From: Glutamicibacter soli
GTDB taxonomy: Bacteria > Actinomycetota > Actinomycetes > Actinomycetales > Micrococcaceae
Length of the DNA stretch: 64,000 nucleotides
Direction: 5' to 3'
NCBI RefSeq assembly: GCF_003309065.1
Contig: NZ_POAF01000001.1
Coordinates: forward strand, 310,001 to 374,000
The notes under the pieces were generated by a model. That model saw nothing but the letters and a program-made list of their open reading frames with translations. It searched no databases and was not told where the DNA came from. Positions 52,193-61,933 of the stretch are shown piece after piece (position 1 is the first letter of the stretch; every line of letters begins with the position of its first letter). The translations under genes and the position numbers were made by a program.

Positions 52193-52922
52193 ACAGATCG
52201 TCATCCACGAGGACCTGGCAGCCACCGCGCACGGCATCGCCGCCCGGCTGGTCACCTCGATCGCCGACGCCATTGCCGCCCGCGGGGTGGCGCACGTGGT
52301 GCTGACCGGCGGCTCGCTGGGCATCGCCACGCTGGCCGCCGTGGCGGAGAATCCCGCCCGCGTGAGCGTGGACTGGTCGAAGGTGCACTTCTGGTGGGGC
52401 GACGAGCGCTTTGTCCCCGCCGATTCGGCGGACCGCAATGCCGGACAGGCGGAGGTGCTGTTCGCGGCTCTTGACCAGCTGGGACTGGACCGCGAGACCG
52501 TGCACGCCATGGGCTCCACCGACCAGTACGACTGCGCCGAGGACGCGGCGGCCGCCTACACGGCCCTGCTGGCCCAGGAGGCTCCGGAAGGCGCCGCGAG
52601 CCCGGCCTTCGACGTGCTGATGCTGGGCATGGGCCCGGATTCGCACGTGGCATCCCTGTTCCCGAACCACACCAGGTCGGCCGAGCTGGGAGCGATTGCG
52701 ATCCACGACTCCCCCAAGCCTCCGCCGCACCGCGTGTCGCTGACCATGGGCACCATCAACTCGGCCCGCGAGGTCTGGCTGCTGGTGGCCGGGGCGGAGA
52801 AGGCTCCGGCCTTGGCCGCCGCGCAGCACGAGGTCAACGAAGCCGCCGTGCCCGCCAGCGCGGTGCAGGGAACGCAGGCCACCCGCTGGCTTGTGGACCG
52901 CGCCGCCGCCACGCTGCTCTAA
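52182..52922 (+). CDS. pgl: 6-phosphogluconolactonase
   Basis: A 246-residue lactonase of the DevB/Pgl type, hydrolysing 6-phosphoglucono-lactone. VLTGGSLGIATL, HFWWGDERFVP and LMLGMGPDSHVASLFPNH are the family motifs. The start is GTG 52182, overlapping opcA. It is the last gene of the tkt operon and is followed by a strong terminator. Confidence 0.97.
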   Translation: MIARQIVIHEDLAATAHGIAARLVTSIADAIAARGVAHVVLTGGSLGIATLAAVAENPARVSVDWSKVHFWWGDERFVPADSADRNAGQAEVLFAALDQLGLDRETVHAMGSTDQYDCAEDAAAAYTALLAQEAPEGAASPAFDVLMLGMGPDSHVASLFPNHTRSAELGAIAIHDSPKPPPHRVSLTMGTINSAREVWLLVAGAEKAPALAAAQHEVNEAAVPASAVQGTQATRWLVDRAAATLL

Positions 52923-52934
52923 AACGCGTTATCC

Positions 52935-52982
52935 GCCGATGCCGCCAACACCAGCTGTTGGCGGCATCGGCCTTTGCTTTTC
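52935..52982 (+). terminator. Terminator of the tkt-tal-pgi-zwf-opcA-pgl operon
   Basis: GCCGATGCCGCCAACA at 52935-52950 pairs perfectly with 52956-52971 around a 5-nt loop, followed by CTTTGCTTTT. Confidence 0.93.
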
Positions 52983-52998
52983 CCGAAAGGACTCCCCC

Positions 52999-53976
52999 AT
53001 GCCCAGCACTGCCCTGAGCATCACTGTGATCGGCGCCGGCGTCATCGGCCTGTCCGCGGCCCACGAGCTGGCCGCCGCCGGACACCAGGTCACCGTCGCC
53101 TACGACCAGGAACTGCACGAGTGCGTCTCCTCGGTCGCCGCGGCCATCTGGTTCCCCTACCACTCGGAGAACTCCCCGGCCGCCGACCAGTTGCTGGCGG
53201 ATTCGCTGGCCCGCTTCGAGCAGCTCTCGGAAAACCCCGAGACCGGCATCGACTTGCGCCGCGGCCTGAACGTGGACCACCTGCCGGGCGCGGACCGCAG
53301 CTGGACCCGCATCGTCGCCGGCACCGAGGAAGCATCCCCAGCGGATCTGCCGGACGGTGCCCACGCGGGCATCTGGGCGACGGTGCCGATCATCACCATG
53401 AGCACCTACCTCGGCTGGCTGCGCAGCCAGGTCGAAGCGCTGGGCGTGAAGTTCGAAAAGCGCACCGTCGGCAATCTGGTGGAGCTCAAGGACGAAGCGG
53501 ATCTGGTGGTGCTGGCTGCGGGCCTGCGCGGCGGCGAGCTGCTGGGCGACGATGAGACCGTCTACCCGATCCGCGGGCAGGTGGTGCGCCTGGCCAACAC
53601 GAAGAACCTGACGCAGTGGCTGTGCGACGACGACTACCCGCAAGGCGTCAGCTACATCATCCCCCGCCGCGAGGACATCATCGTCGGCGGCACCGACACC
53701 GCGAACGACTGGAACCGCGAGGTCGAGCCGCAGACCTCCGTCGACATCCTGGAGCGCGCTGCCAAGCTGGTGCCGGAGCTGGAAGGCCTGGAAGTGCTGG
53801 AGCACAAGGTCGGTCTGCGCCCGGCGCGAGAGACCATCCGGCTGGATCACGTCGCAGGCCACCCGCTGCCGGTGATCGCGGCCTACGGGCACGGCGGCGC
53901 CGGAGTCACGCTGTCCTGGGGCACCGCGCAGCGCGTCGTGGAGCTGGCCGAGGCGCTTCGCGCAGGCACGATCTAG
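52999..53976 (+). CDS. D-amino-acid oxidase
   Basis: A 325-residue FAD enzyme of the DAAO family that deaminates D-amino acids to 2-oxo acids, NH3 and H2O2. The N-terminal VIGAGVIGLSAAHELAAAG binds FAD, SSVAAAIWFPY is the DAAO signature, VGLRPAR holds the substrate-carboxylate Arg, and YGHGGAGVTLSWG is the C-terminal FAD motif. Glutamicibacter protophormiae is known for this enzyme. ATG 52999 has AAAGGA 7-8 nt upstream. It starts right after the operon terminator and so has its own expression signal. Confidence 0.93.
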   Translation: MPSTALSITVIGAGVIGLSAAHELAAAGHQVTVAYDQELHECVSSVAAAIWFPYHSENSPAADQLLADSLARFEQLSENPETGIDLRRGLNVDHLPGADRSWTRIVAGTEEASPADLPDGAHAGIWATVPIITMSTYLGWLRSQVEALGVKFEKRTVGNLVELKDEADLVVLAAGLRGGELLGDDETVYPIRGQVVRLANTKNLTQWLCDDDYPQGVSYIIPRREDIIVGGTDTANDWNREVEPQTSVDILERAAKLVPELEGLEVLEHKVGLRPARETIRLDHVAGHPLPVIAAYGHGGAGVTLSWGTAQRVVELAEALRAGTI

Positions 53977-53979
53977 CAG

Positions 53980-54369
53980 CTACCGCTGCTGCAGATAGGC
54001 AGGCGGCGCGGCGGCCATGTTCTTGGCCGCGGCATTCGCCCTGCTCGCAGAGAGCAAGGCCAGGCAGGTGACTGCAAGATAGCCGATGGCAGTCACGGCG
54101 AAGGCCCACCCGGCCAGCTGCAGCAGGCACAATGCTGCACCGGTGAGCAGCACCGCCCAGCCGCAGCGGGCAGCTGCCTTCAGCACCGGCGCGCCGGCTG
54201 CATGGCCGCGCAGCCACGCCGCATCGCTGGGGAGCGTATGCCTCGTCTTGATTCCGATCGCGGTGTTCCGCGGCAGTCGGCCCTCGCGCATCGAGGGCGC
54301 TAGAACGGCTGCAACCACGGTGACGACCAGGAGCCCCGCCATGAACGGGATGACACTGATGAGTTCCAC
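53980..54369 (-). CDS. SdpI-family membrane protein
   Basis: A 129-residue membrane protein with three hydrophobic segments. The cytoplasmic motif GIKTRHTLPSDAAWLRGHAAGAPVL matches the SdpI C-terminal GIRTPxTLxxxxxWxxxHR pattern. SdpI confers immunity to the killing factor SdpC in Bacillus, but most homologues are uncharacterised. The start is GTG 54369 with AGGA 5 nt upstream. It is convergent with the D-amino-acid oxidase, 3 bp apart. Confidence 0.7.
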   Translation of the reverse strand: MELISVIPFMAGLLVVTVVAAVLAPSMREGRLPRNTAIGIKTRHTLPSDAAWLRGHAAGAPVLKAAARCGWAVLLTGAALCLLQLAGWAFAVTAIGYLAVTCLALLSASRANAAAKNMAAAPPAYLQQR

Positions 54370-54388
54370 GTGTTCCTGTCTTGAAGTC

Positions 54389-54676
54389 CTAGAAGAGCCC
54401 GGGGATCTTGCGTGCAAAGAGCGACGAGGACATGACCAACGCCAGGCCGCAGAAAATAAGCAGCGGGGCGATGATGCTTACCAGCAGCGGGCCCAAGGAT
54501 TCGGTCCGGGTGGCGTTTGCAACAGCGAGCCTGCCGCCGGCCGTCAGGGAGTCCCGCTCCGTGAACAGCATCACCAAAGCCACCCCGAGCGCCATGGCGA
54601 CGATTCCGAAGCCGGCCATCCAGACGGCGTTGGCGCGTCTGTCGGGTTCGTTCTCCAGCTGCTGCTCTGAACTCAT
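54389..54676 (-). CDS. Small two-helix membrane protein, function unknown
   Basis: A 95-residue protein. A charged N-terminus (MSSEQQLENEPDRRAN) is followed by two hydrophobic segments (about 20-40 and 63-87) and a short basic tail. ATG 54676 has TGAGGA 6 nt upstream; the frame open to 54748 is the secG terminator region. It precedes the SdpI-like gene by 19 bp and is probably cotranscribed with it. There is no recognisable family motif. Confidence 0.65.
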   Translation of the reverse strand: MSSEQQLENEPDRRANAVWMAGFGIVAMALGVALVMLFTERDSLTAGGRLAVANATRTESLGPLLVSIIAPLLIFCGLALVMSSSLFARKIPGLF

Positions 54677-54691
54677 GCTGGTCCTCAGGCA

Positions 54692-54744
54692 ATTAAAAAA
54701 TCGGTGGGCATCTTCCACAAGTATGCGGAAGATGCCCACCGATT
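54692..54744 (-). terminator. Terminator of the gap-pgk-tpiA-secG operon
   Basis: AATCGGTGGGCATCTTCC at 54699-54716 pairs perfectly with 54727-54744. On the minus strand the stem is followed by TTTTTTAATT. It lies 22 bp beyond the secG stop. Confidence 0.95.
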
Positions 54745-54766
54745 GCACGCGATGCGATGCCGAAGA

Positions 54767-55018
54767 CTATGCCTCGATATTGAATCTCATCACCAGAGCC
54801 AAGCCAATAATGACTGCGCCCCAGATCAGGCCAAGGATGATGGTGATGCGGTTCAGGTTTCGCTCTGCGACCCCCGAAGAACCCATCGAACTGGTCATGC
54901 CGCCGCCAAACATGTCGGACATACCGCCACCCTTACCCTTGTGAAGGAGAATCAGGAGGGTCAGCAAGACACTGGTAATGCCCAGCAGGACCTGCAAAAT
55001 GATCTTGATAATATCCAA
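54767..55018 (-). CDS. secG: Preprotein translocase subunit SecG
   Basis: An 83-residue membrane protein of the SecYEG channel. Two hydrophobic segments flank the conserved LLILLHKGKGGGMSDMFGGG loop, the SecG hallmark. It follows tpiA by 22 bp, an arrangement common in Gram-positive bacteria. Confidence 0.95.
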   Translation of the reverse strand: MDIIKIILQVLLGITSVLLTLLILLHKGKGGGMSDMFGGGMTSSMGSSGVAERNLNRITIILGLIWGAVIIGLALVMRFNIEA

Positions 55019-55040
55019 GACGACGGTTCCTTAGTTAGAT

Positions 55041-55856
55041 TCAGTCGGTAACGAGATGATGCTCGAACCGTACAATATTAGCAAATTCTTCGGCGTCGAG
55101 GCTGGCTCCGCCAACCAACACGCCGTCGACGTCGCGTTCACGCATGATCGCAGCCGCATTCGAGGCCTTGACGCTGCCGCCGTAGAGCAGTCGGGTCTTT
55201 TGCGCGATGTCCTCGCCGAAGCGCTCGGCCAGTGCCCCGCGGATCGCCGCGCACAGTTCCTGCGCGTCAGCCGGTCCCGCGACCTCGCCGGTGCCGATGG
55301 CCCAGACCGGCTCGTAGGCGATGACCAGGTTTTCGGCCTGCTCGGCGCTCACGCCCGCCAGGGATTCGTTCAGCTGCTCAAGGGTGAAGGCTACATGCTC
55401 TCCTGCCTTGCGGACTTCCAGGCCTTCGCCCACGCAGAGAACCGGGGTCACTTCGTGGCGGTAGGCCGCCGCGAGCTTCGAGGCGATGACCTCGTTGGTT
55501 TCGTTGTGGTACTCGCGTCGTTCCGAGTGGCCGACCAGCACGTAGGTGCAGCCCAGCTTCTTCAGGAACTGCCCGGAAATCTCGCCGGTGTAGGCGCCCG
55601 AATCGTGGGCGGACAGATCCTGCGCACCGTAGACAAGATCCAGCTTGTCGCCCAGGGTCAGGGTCTGCACACCGCGGATGTCGGTGAAGGGCGGGAAGAC
55701 CGCAACCTCTGCACGATCGTAGTCGTGCTCGTGGTCCTTCAGCGTCCACGCCAGCTTCTGGACAAGGGTGATGCCCTGGACATGGTCCATGTTCATCTTC
55801 CAGTTGCCGGCGATCAGCGGCTGGCGCACAAAGGCGCCGTTCTGCGAAATGGTCAT
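55041..55856 (-). CDS. tpiA: Triosephosphate isomerase
   Basis: A 271-residue TIM-barrel enzyme interconverting dihydroxyacetone phosphate and glyceraldehyde-3-phosphate. Catalytic residues are Lys20 (AGNWKMN), His in VLVGHSERR and Glu in [11 protein letters not shown]. The phosphate loop [11 protein letters not shown] is intact. It starts 3 bp after pgk. Confidence 0.98.
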   Translation of the reverse strand: MTISQNGAFVRQPLIAGNWKMNMDHVQGITLVQKLAWTLKDHEHDYDRAEVAVFPPFTDIRGVQTLTLGDKLDLVYGAQDLSAHDSGAYTGEISGQFLKKLGCTYVLVGHSERREYHNETNEVIASKLAAAYRHEVTPVLCVGEGLEVRKAGEHVAFTLEQLNESLAGVSAEQAENLVIAYEPVWAIGTGEVAGPADAQELCAAIRGALAERFGEDIAQKTRLLYGGSVKASNAAAIMRERDVDGVLVGGASLDAEEFANIVRFEHHLVTD

Positions 55857-55859
55857 TAA

Positions 55860-57089
55860 TTAGCCTTCCAGTGCGGCAACACCCGGGAGGGTCTTGCCTT
55901 CAAGGTACTCCAGCGAGGCGCCGCCGCCGGTGGAGATATGTCCGAAGTCGTCCTCGGAGAAGCCCAGCGCGCGCACGGCCGCGGCAGAGTCGCCGCCGCC
56001 TACCACGCTGAACGCCTCCGAACCGGCCAGTGCCTGCGCGACGGTACGGGTGCCCTCGGCGAACGCAGGGATCTCAAAGACACCCATCGGGCCGTTCCAG
56101 AACACGGTGTTGGCGCCGGTGATGTAGCTGGCGAACTTCTCCGCGGACTTCGGGCCGATGTCCAGGCCCAGGCCGTTGGAGCCGAAGCTGGCTTCCTCGA
56201 TCTTGTCGGCGTCCAGCACCTCGTGGGCTGCGTCGGCGCCGAACTTGTCGGCCACCACGACGTCAACCGGGAGGATGATGTCGCAGACGAGCTTCTCGGC
56301 GCGCTGCAGGTACTCCTGGCACACGGCGATCTGGTCTTCTTCAAGCAGCGAGCCGCCGACGTTATGGCCCTGGGCCTTGAGGAAGGTGAACGCCATGCCG
56401 CCGCCGATGAGCAGCTGGTCGGCTTTGCCGATCAGGTTGTCGATGACCGCCAGCTTGTCCGAGACCTTCGAACCGCCCAACACGACCACGTAGGGGCGCT
56501 TGGGTGCTTCGGTCAGGGTCTTGAGGACCTGGACCTCGGTCGCGACCAGGTCGCCCTGGTAGCTCGGCAGCAGTGCGGCGATGTCGTACACCGAAGCGTG
56601 CTTGCGGTGCACTGCACCGAAGGCGTCGTTGACGTAGGCGCCGTCGGGGCCGGTCAGCGCGGCCAGTTCCTTGGCCAGCTCGACACGCTCCGCGTCGATC
56701 TTGGAGGTCTCGCGGGCGTCGAAGCGGACGTTTTCCAGCACCAGGACCGAGCCGTCGGCCAGTCCGGCAGCCGCCTCGCGGGCCGAGGGGCCCACGACGT
56801 CGGATGCCACGGTGACGTCGAAGTCAGCCAGCTCGTTCAGGCGCTTGGCCGCCGGAGCGATGGAGTACTTCGGGTCGAACTGGCCCTTCGGACGGCCCAG
56901 GTGGGCCATCACGATGACCTTGGCGCCGGCATCGGCCAGCTTGGAAATGACCGGCAGCGAAGCGCGGACACGGCCGTCATCGGTCACGGTGGCTCCGTCG
57001 AGCGGTACGTTCAGGTCGCTGCGGACCAGTACGTAGCGTCCGCGGACACCGTTGTCAGCGAGCAATTCGTCGAGAGTATGTGAAGTCAT
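55860..57089 (-). CDS. pgk: Phosphoglycerate kinase
   Basis: A 409-residue kinase making ATP from 1,3-bisphosphoglycerate. [13 protein letters not shown] (substrate-binding Arg/Asp), [10 protein letters not shown] and the C-terminal GGGDSAAAV nucleotide loop are present. It follows gap by 16 bp. Confidence 0.98.
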   Translation of the reverse strand: MTSHTLDELLADNGVRGRYVLVRSDLNVPLDGATVTDDGRVRASLPVISKLADAGAKVIVMAHLGRPKGQFDPKYSIAPAAKRLNELADFDVTVASDVVGPSAREAAAGLADGSVLVLENVRFDARETSKIDAERVELAKELAALTGPDGAYVNDAFGAVHRKHASVYDIAALLPSYQGDLVATEVQVLKTLTEAPKRPYVVVLGGSKVSDKLAVIDNLIGKADQLLIGGGMAFTFLKAQGHNVGGSLLEEDQIAVCQEYLQRAEKLVCDIILPVDVVVADKFGADAAHEVLDADKIEEASFGSNGLGLDIGPKSAEKFASYITGANTVFWNGPMGVFEIPAFAEGTRTVAQALAGSEAFSVVGGGDSAAAVRALGFSEDDFGHISTGGGASLEYLEGKTLPGVAALEG

Positions 57090-57105
57090 GTCTCTAGGTT
57101 ATCGA

Positions 57106-58158
<1,053 letters not shown>

Positions 58159-58208
58159 TTACGGAAGTGGCCTACTTTAAAGAGGACACTCCGTTGTGCC
58201 GTGCATGC

Positions 58209-58232
58209 GGATCCCGGCTGATGCCGGGATCC
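58209..58232. repeat. Hairpin in the sodA-gap intergenic region
   Basis: GGATCCCGG at 58209-58217 pairs with CCGGGATCC at 58224-58232 around CTGATG. There is no T-run on either side, so it may be a weak terminator for sodA or a structured element of the gap leader. Confidence 0.5.
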
Positions 58233-58299
58233 ACCACACACTTAAACATCCTACGCCATCTCAGCGCTGAATGTGAGCTAACTTACCGAATAAGTCAGT

Positions 58300-58929
58300 T
58301 TACTTGCCTGGAACGATCAGCCCGGCGGCGCCGTTGCGGGCAGCCTCGAAGCGAGCCTGGACGTCGGCCCAGTTCACGATGTTCCAGAAGGCCTTGACGT
58401 AGTCGGCCTTGACGTTGACGTAGTCCAGGTAGAAGGCGTGCTCCCACATGTCCAGCATCAGCAGCGGGATGGTTGCCACTGGGACGTTGCCCTGCTGATC
58501 GTAGAGCTGCTCGATGACCAGCTGGCCGCCGATTGCATCGTATGCCAGGACTGCCCAGCCGGAGCCCTGCAGGCTCATGGCCGACGCGGTGAAGTGACCG
58601 CGGAATGCATCGAAGGAACCGAAGAAGTCGTCGATCGCGGCAGCCAGCTCGCCCTCAGGCTTGTCGCCGCCTTCTGGGGACAGGTTGTTCCAGAAGATCG
58701 AGTGGTTGGTGTGGCCGCCGAGGTGGAAGGCCAGATCCTTGGACAGCTTTGGGATGTTGCCGAACTCGCCCTTTTCGCGAGCCTCAGCCAGCTGCTCCAG
58801 TGCCGAGTTGGCGCCGGCAACGTAGGTTGCGTGGTGCTTCGAGTGGTGCAGCTCCATGATGCGAGCCGAGATGTTCGGCTCAAGGGCAGCGTAGTCGTAC
58901 TGCAGTTCTGGCAGCGAATAGACAGCCAT
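58300..58929 (-). CDS. sodA: Superoxide dismutase (Mn/Fe family)
   Basis: A 209-residue SOD. The metal ligands are His28 (ELHHSKHH), His76 (GGHTNHS), Asp160 and His164 ([11 protein letters not shown]). ATG 58929 (MAVYSLPEL) has TGAGGAG 5 nt upstream. The protein removes superoxide. The [10 protein letters not shown] and DQQG segments favour the Mn type, but metal preference cannot be settled from sequence alone. It is inserted between whiA and gap, which are adjacent in many Gram-positive bacteria. Confidence 0.96.
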   Translation of the reverse strand: MAVYSLPELQYDYAALEPNISARIMELHHSKHHATYVAGANSALEQLAEAREKGEFGNIPKLSKDLAFHLGGHTNHSIFWNNLSPEGGDKPEGELAAAIDDFFGSFDAFRGHFTASAMSLQGSGWAVLAYDAIGGQLVIEQLYDQQGNVPVATIPLLMLDMWEHAFYLDYVNVKADYVKAFWNIVNWADVQARFEAARNGAAGLIVPGK

Positions 58930-58990
58930 GATTCTCCTCAATCTGTTCAATTGGATGAATCTCCGCGGAAAGGATTACCGCGGGGACACT

Positions 58991-59971
58991 TTACTGTTCC
59001 AGTTCATCTACTGGAACGCTGGACTCGGTGCCGGGTATTCCCAGATCACTGGCTTTTTTATCGGCCATCGCCAAAAGGCGGCGGATCCGGCCGGCAATCG
59101 CGTCCTTGGTCATGGGTGGTTCAGCCATGCGGCCGAGCTCATCCAGCGACGCCTGTTTGTGCTCCAGGCGCAGCAGTCCGGCGTAACGCAGGTGCTCTGG
59201 CACCTCGTCACCCAGAATCTCGATGGCGCGCTCAACTCGCGCACCGGCGGCCACCGCGGCCTGCGCGCTGCGGCGCAGGTTGGCGTCGTCGAAGTTCGCC
59301 AGGCGGTTGGCCGTGGCGCGCACTTCCTTGCGCATGCGGCGCTCTTCCCAGACCATGAGCGCATCGTGCGCGCCCATGCGGGTCAGCAGCTGGGCGATGG
59401 CGTCGCCGTCGCGGATCACCACGCGGTCCACGCCGCGCACCTCGCGGGCCTTGACGGTCAGCCCCAGGCGGCGCGCCGCGCCCACTAGGGCCAGCGCTGC
59501 TTCGGGGCCCGGGCAGGTGATTTCCAGGGCGGAACTGCGTCCGGGTTCGGTGAGCGAACCGTGGGACAGGAACGCACCGCGCCACACGGCCTCGGCGTCT
59601 GCCGTCGAGCCGTTGACGATCACCGAGGGCAGGCCACGCACCGGGCGGCCGCGCTGGTCGAGCAAGCCGGTCTGGCGGGCCAGGACTTCGCCGTCCTTGG
59701 AAACGCGCACGATGTAGCGGCTGCCCTTGCGGATCCCCGATCCGGACACCATGACGATCTCGGCATCGTGGCCGTACAGCTCGCCAATGGCAATCTTCAA
59801 GCGGCGGGCGGTCGCAGCCAGGTCCACTTCAGCTTCGATGACAATTCGCCCGGAGACGATATGCAATCCTCCGCTGAAGCGCAGCATGGTAGAGACTTCG
59901 GCCTTGCGGACCGAAGGCTTGCGAATTTCCACCCGCGACAGCTCGTCTTTGACGGAAGCCGTCAATGCCAT
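58991..59971 (-). CDS. whiA: DNA-binding sporulation/division regulator WhiA
   Basis: A 326-residue protein with an N-terminal LAGLIDADG-homing-endonuclease-like domain ([20 protein letters not shown]) and a C-terminal helix-turn-helix ([25 protein letters not shown]). WhiA regulates cell division and, in Streptomyces, sporulation. It is the last member of the conserved uvrC-rapZ-yvcK-whiA cluster, 28 bp after yvcK. Confidence 0.97.
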   Translation of the reverse strand: MALTASVKDELSRVEIRKPSVRKAEVSTMLRFSGGLHIVSGRIVIEAEVDLAATARRLKIAIGELYGHDAEIVMVSGSGIRKGSRYIVRVSKDGEVLARQTGLLDQRGRPVRGLPSVIVNGSTADAEAVWRGAFLSHGSLTEPGRSSALEITCPGPEAALALVGAARRLGLTVKAREVRGVDRVVIRDGDAIAQLLTRMGAHDALMVWEERRMRKEVRATANRLANFDDANLRRSAQAAVAAGARVERAIEILGDEVPEHLRYAGLLRLEHKQASLDELGRMAEPPMTKDAIAGRIRRLLAMADKKASDLGIPGTESSVPVDELEQ

Positions 59972-59999
59972 GAATCAAACTCCCTTACATGGATCCTTC

Positions 60000-61025
60000 C
60001 TAGGATCCGATTGCGGTAAACACCTCGTGATAGGCCGCCGCTAGACGCAACGGGTCGTGCACTGCACGACCGTCAGATACTCCTACTCTACTAAAAAAGG
60101 TCCGGGCACCGAGTTTTTGCGCTGCCAGCTCAAATCGCTCCTTGTTGTTCACCAGCGATTCGTCGGCCAGAATGGCGTCGAATTTCACCTCCGGGGCGTA
60201 GCGGCTGAGCACCTCCAGGTGCGCCGCGGCATCCAGTCCGGAAGTTTCGGCGGTTTCCAGGTCCAGGTTCATGGTCAGCAGCCGCTTGGCAGTGGTGCTG
60301 GCAATGGCCTGGCGCATGTCGGGAAGCAGCAGGTGCGGCAGCACCGAGGTGTACCAGGAGCCGGGGCCCAGGACCACCCAGTCGGCCAGTTCGATGGCTT
60401 CCAAGGCTTCGGCGCAGGCCGGCGCATCGGGCGGATCAAGGCTCACGTTGGTGACCAGTCCCCCGTGCCCCGCCTTGGCGATCTTCGCCTGGCCTTCGAT
60501 GCGTCGGCGCACCAGCGTATCGGTGGCCGAGTCGGCCTCCAGCACCTCGCCGTGGATGGACAGCGGCACCGTGCTCATCGGCAGCACCTGGCCGCGAGCC
60601 CCGAGCAGGGCGCCAGCCCAGCGCAGGCCCGCCACCGGGCTGTCCAGCAGCTCCCAGAGCGCCAGGATCAGCAGATTGCCCACGGCGTGGCCGTTGAGCG
60701 GCTCGTCAGCGTTCTCCAGCGACTCGAAGCGGTGCTGCATGACATCGCGCCAGGTGCGGCCCCAGTCGTTGTCGTCGCACAAGGCGGCCAGCGCCATGCG
60801 CAAGTCGCCCGGGGGCAGCACGTCGAAGGAATTGCGCAGGCGTCCGGAGCTGCCTCCGTCGTCGGCGACGGTCACCACGGCAGTGAGGTCGGTGGACAGC
60901 CGGCGCAGCGCGGACAACGACGCGGACAGGCCGTGTCCGCCGCCCAGGGCGACGACCGACGGGTTGCGGTAGTCGTCGCTGCGGTTCAGGCCCTGGATCG
61001 GGATGGGGCCGGTAGCGAAAGCCAT
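60000..61025 (-). CDS. yvcK: UDP-N-acetylglucosamine-binding protein YvcK (CofD-like)
   Basis: A 341-residue CofD-like Rossmann-type protein. VVALGGGHGLSASLSALR and VTVADDGGSSGRLR are the nucleotide-sugar binding loops, and GHAVGNLLILALWE is conserved. In Bacillus and mycobacteria (CuvA) it supports cell-wall metabolism and cell shape. It lies 5 bp after rapZ. Confidence 0.96.
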   Translation of the reverse strand: MAFATGPIPIQGLNRSDDYRNPSVVALGGGHGLSASLSALRRLSTDLTAVVTVADDGGSSGRLRNSFDVLPPGDLRMALAALCDDNDWGRTWRDVMQHRFESLENADEPLNGHAVGNLLILALWELLDSPVAGLRWAGALLGARGQVLPMSTVPLSIHGEVLEADSATDTLVRRRIEGQAKIAKAGHGGLVTNVSLDPPDAPACAEALEAIELADWVVLGPGSWYTSVLPHLLLPDMRQAIASTTAKRLLTMNLDLETAETSGLDAAAHLEVLSRYAPEVKFDAILADESLVNNKERFELAAQKLGARTFFSRVGVSDGRAVHDPLRLAAAYHEVFTAIGS

Positions 61026-61030
61026 AATCC

Positions 61031-61924
61031 CTACTCGCGTCCCAGGTCTCGGTGGCTGACGTTGACGCGGACGTTGGGCAGCTGGGCAAGCCGGCGGCCT
61101 AGCTCGATGCTGGTGGCCACCGAACGGTGCTTGCCGCCGGTGCAGCCCACGGCGATCGTCGCGTAGTGCTTGTTCTCACGGCGGTAGCCTTCGAAGACGG
61201 GCTCCAGCGCCTTGAGGTAGTTCTCGATGAATTCGCTGGTTCCGGTCTGCGAGAGCACGTAGTCCGAGACTTCCTTGTCGCGGCCGGTCTGCGGGCGCAG
61301 CTCCGGCACCCAGTGCGGGTTCGGGATGAAGCGCACGTCGGCCACGTAGTTGGCGTCGGTGGGCAGGCCGTACTTGAAGCCGAAGCTCATCACGTTGATA
61401 CGCAAGATGATCGGTCCGGACTCGCTGAACAGCTCGTTGACCGAGCGGGCCAGGTCGTGCACCGACATGGAGGAGGAATCCAGGATGATCTCCGCGGCGT
61501 CGCGCAGCTCGCGGGTGATTTCGCGTTCGCGCTGGATGCCGTCGACGATGCGCCCGTCGCCCTGCAGCGGGTGCGGGCGGCGTCCCTGCTCGAAGCGGCG
61601 CACCAGCACCTCGTCGCTGGCGTCGAGGTAGACCAGGCGGTACTTGACGCCGCTGGCCGTCAGATTGGCCAGCGCGTCGCGGATCTCCGGGAACATGTCC
61701 TTGGAGCGCACGTCCATCACCACGGCCATGCGCGGGATGGATCCCTGCGAGCGGCTCATCAGCTCGGTCAGGGGTCCGAGCATGGCCGGCGGCAGGTTCT
61801 CCACCACATACCAGTCCTGGTCCTCCAGGGCGTGGGCAACAGTCGTGCGACCGGCACCTGACATGCCGGTAACGATCACCAGCTCGGACTCCGGGGGCTT
61901 TACGGCTTCATACTCAGCGCTCAT
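61031..61924 (-). CDS. rapZ: RNase adapter RapZ (YvcJ-type P-loop protein)
   Basis: A 297-residue P-loop protein. Walker [10 protein letters not shown] is at 20-28, and the C-terminal half contains [21 protein letters not shown] and [10 protein letters not shown], the conserved RapZ binding pocket. In E. coli it controls GlmS through GlmZ; in Gram-positives it is a nucleotide-binding protein of less clear role. It follows uvrC by 9 bp and overlaps none of its neighbours. Confidence 0.96.
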   Translation of the reverse strand: MSAEYEAVKPPESELVIVTGMSGAGRTTVAHALEDQDWYVVENLPPAMLGPLTELMSRSQGSIPRMAVVMDVRSKDMFPEIRDALANLTASGVKYRLVYLDASDEVLVRRFEQGRRPHPLQGDGRIVDGIQREREITRELRDAAEIILDSSSMSVHDLARSVNELFSESGPIILRINVMSFGFKYGLPTDANYVADVRFIPNPHWVPELRPQTGRDKEVSDYVLSQTGTSEFIENYLKALEPVFEGYRRENKHYATIAVGCTGGKHRSVATSIELGRRLAQLPNVRVNVSHRDLGRE

Positions 61925-61933
61925 ACTTCAAGG

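Noticed and set aside
58167-58397. Short plus-strand frame overlapping the sodA 3' end
   Set aside because: It crosses a hairpin and the sodA coding region and has no ribosome-binding site.
58963-58983. CCGCGG...CCGCGG repeat as a whiA/sodA regulatory site
   Set aside because: Each half is itself palindromic and common by chance in high-GC DNA. It is mentioned only as context.
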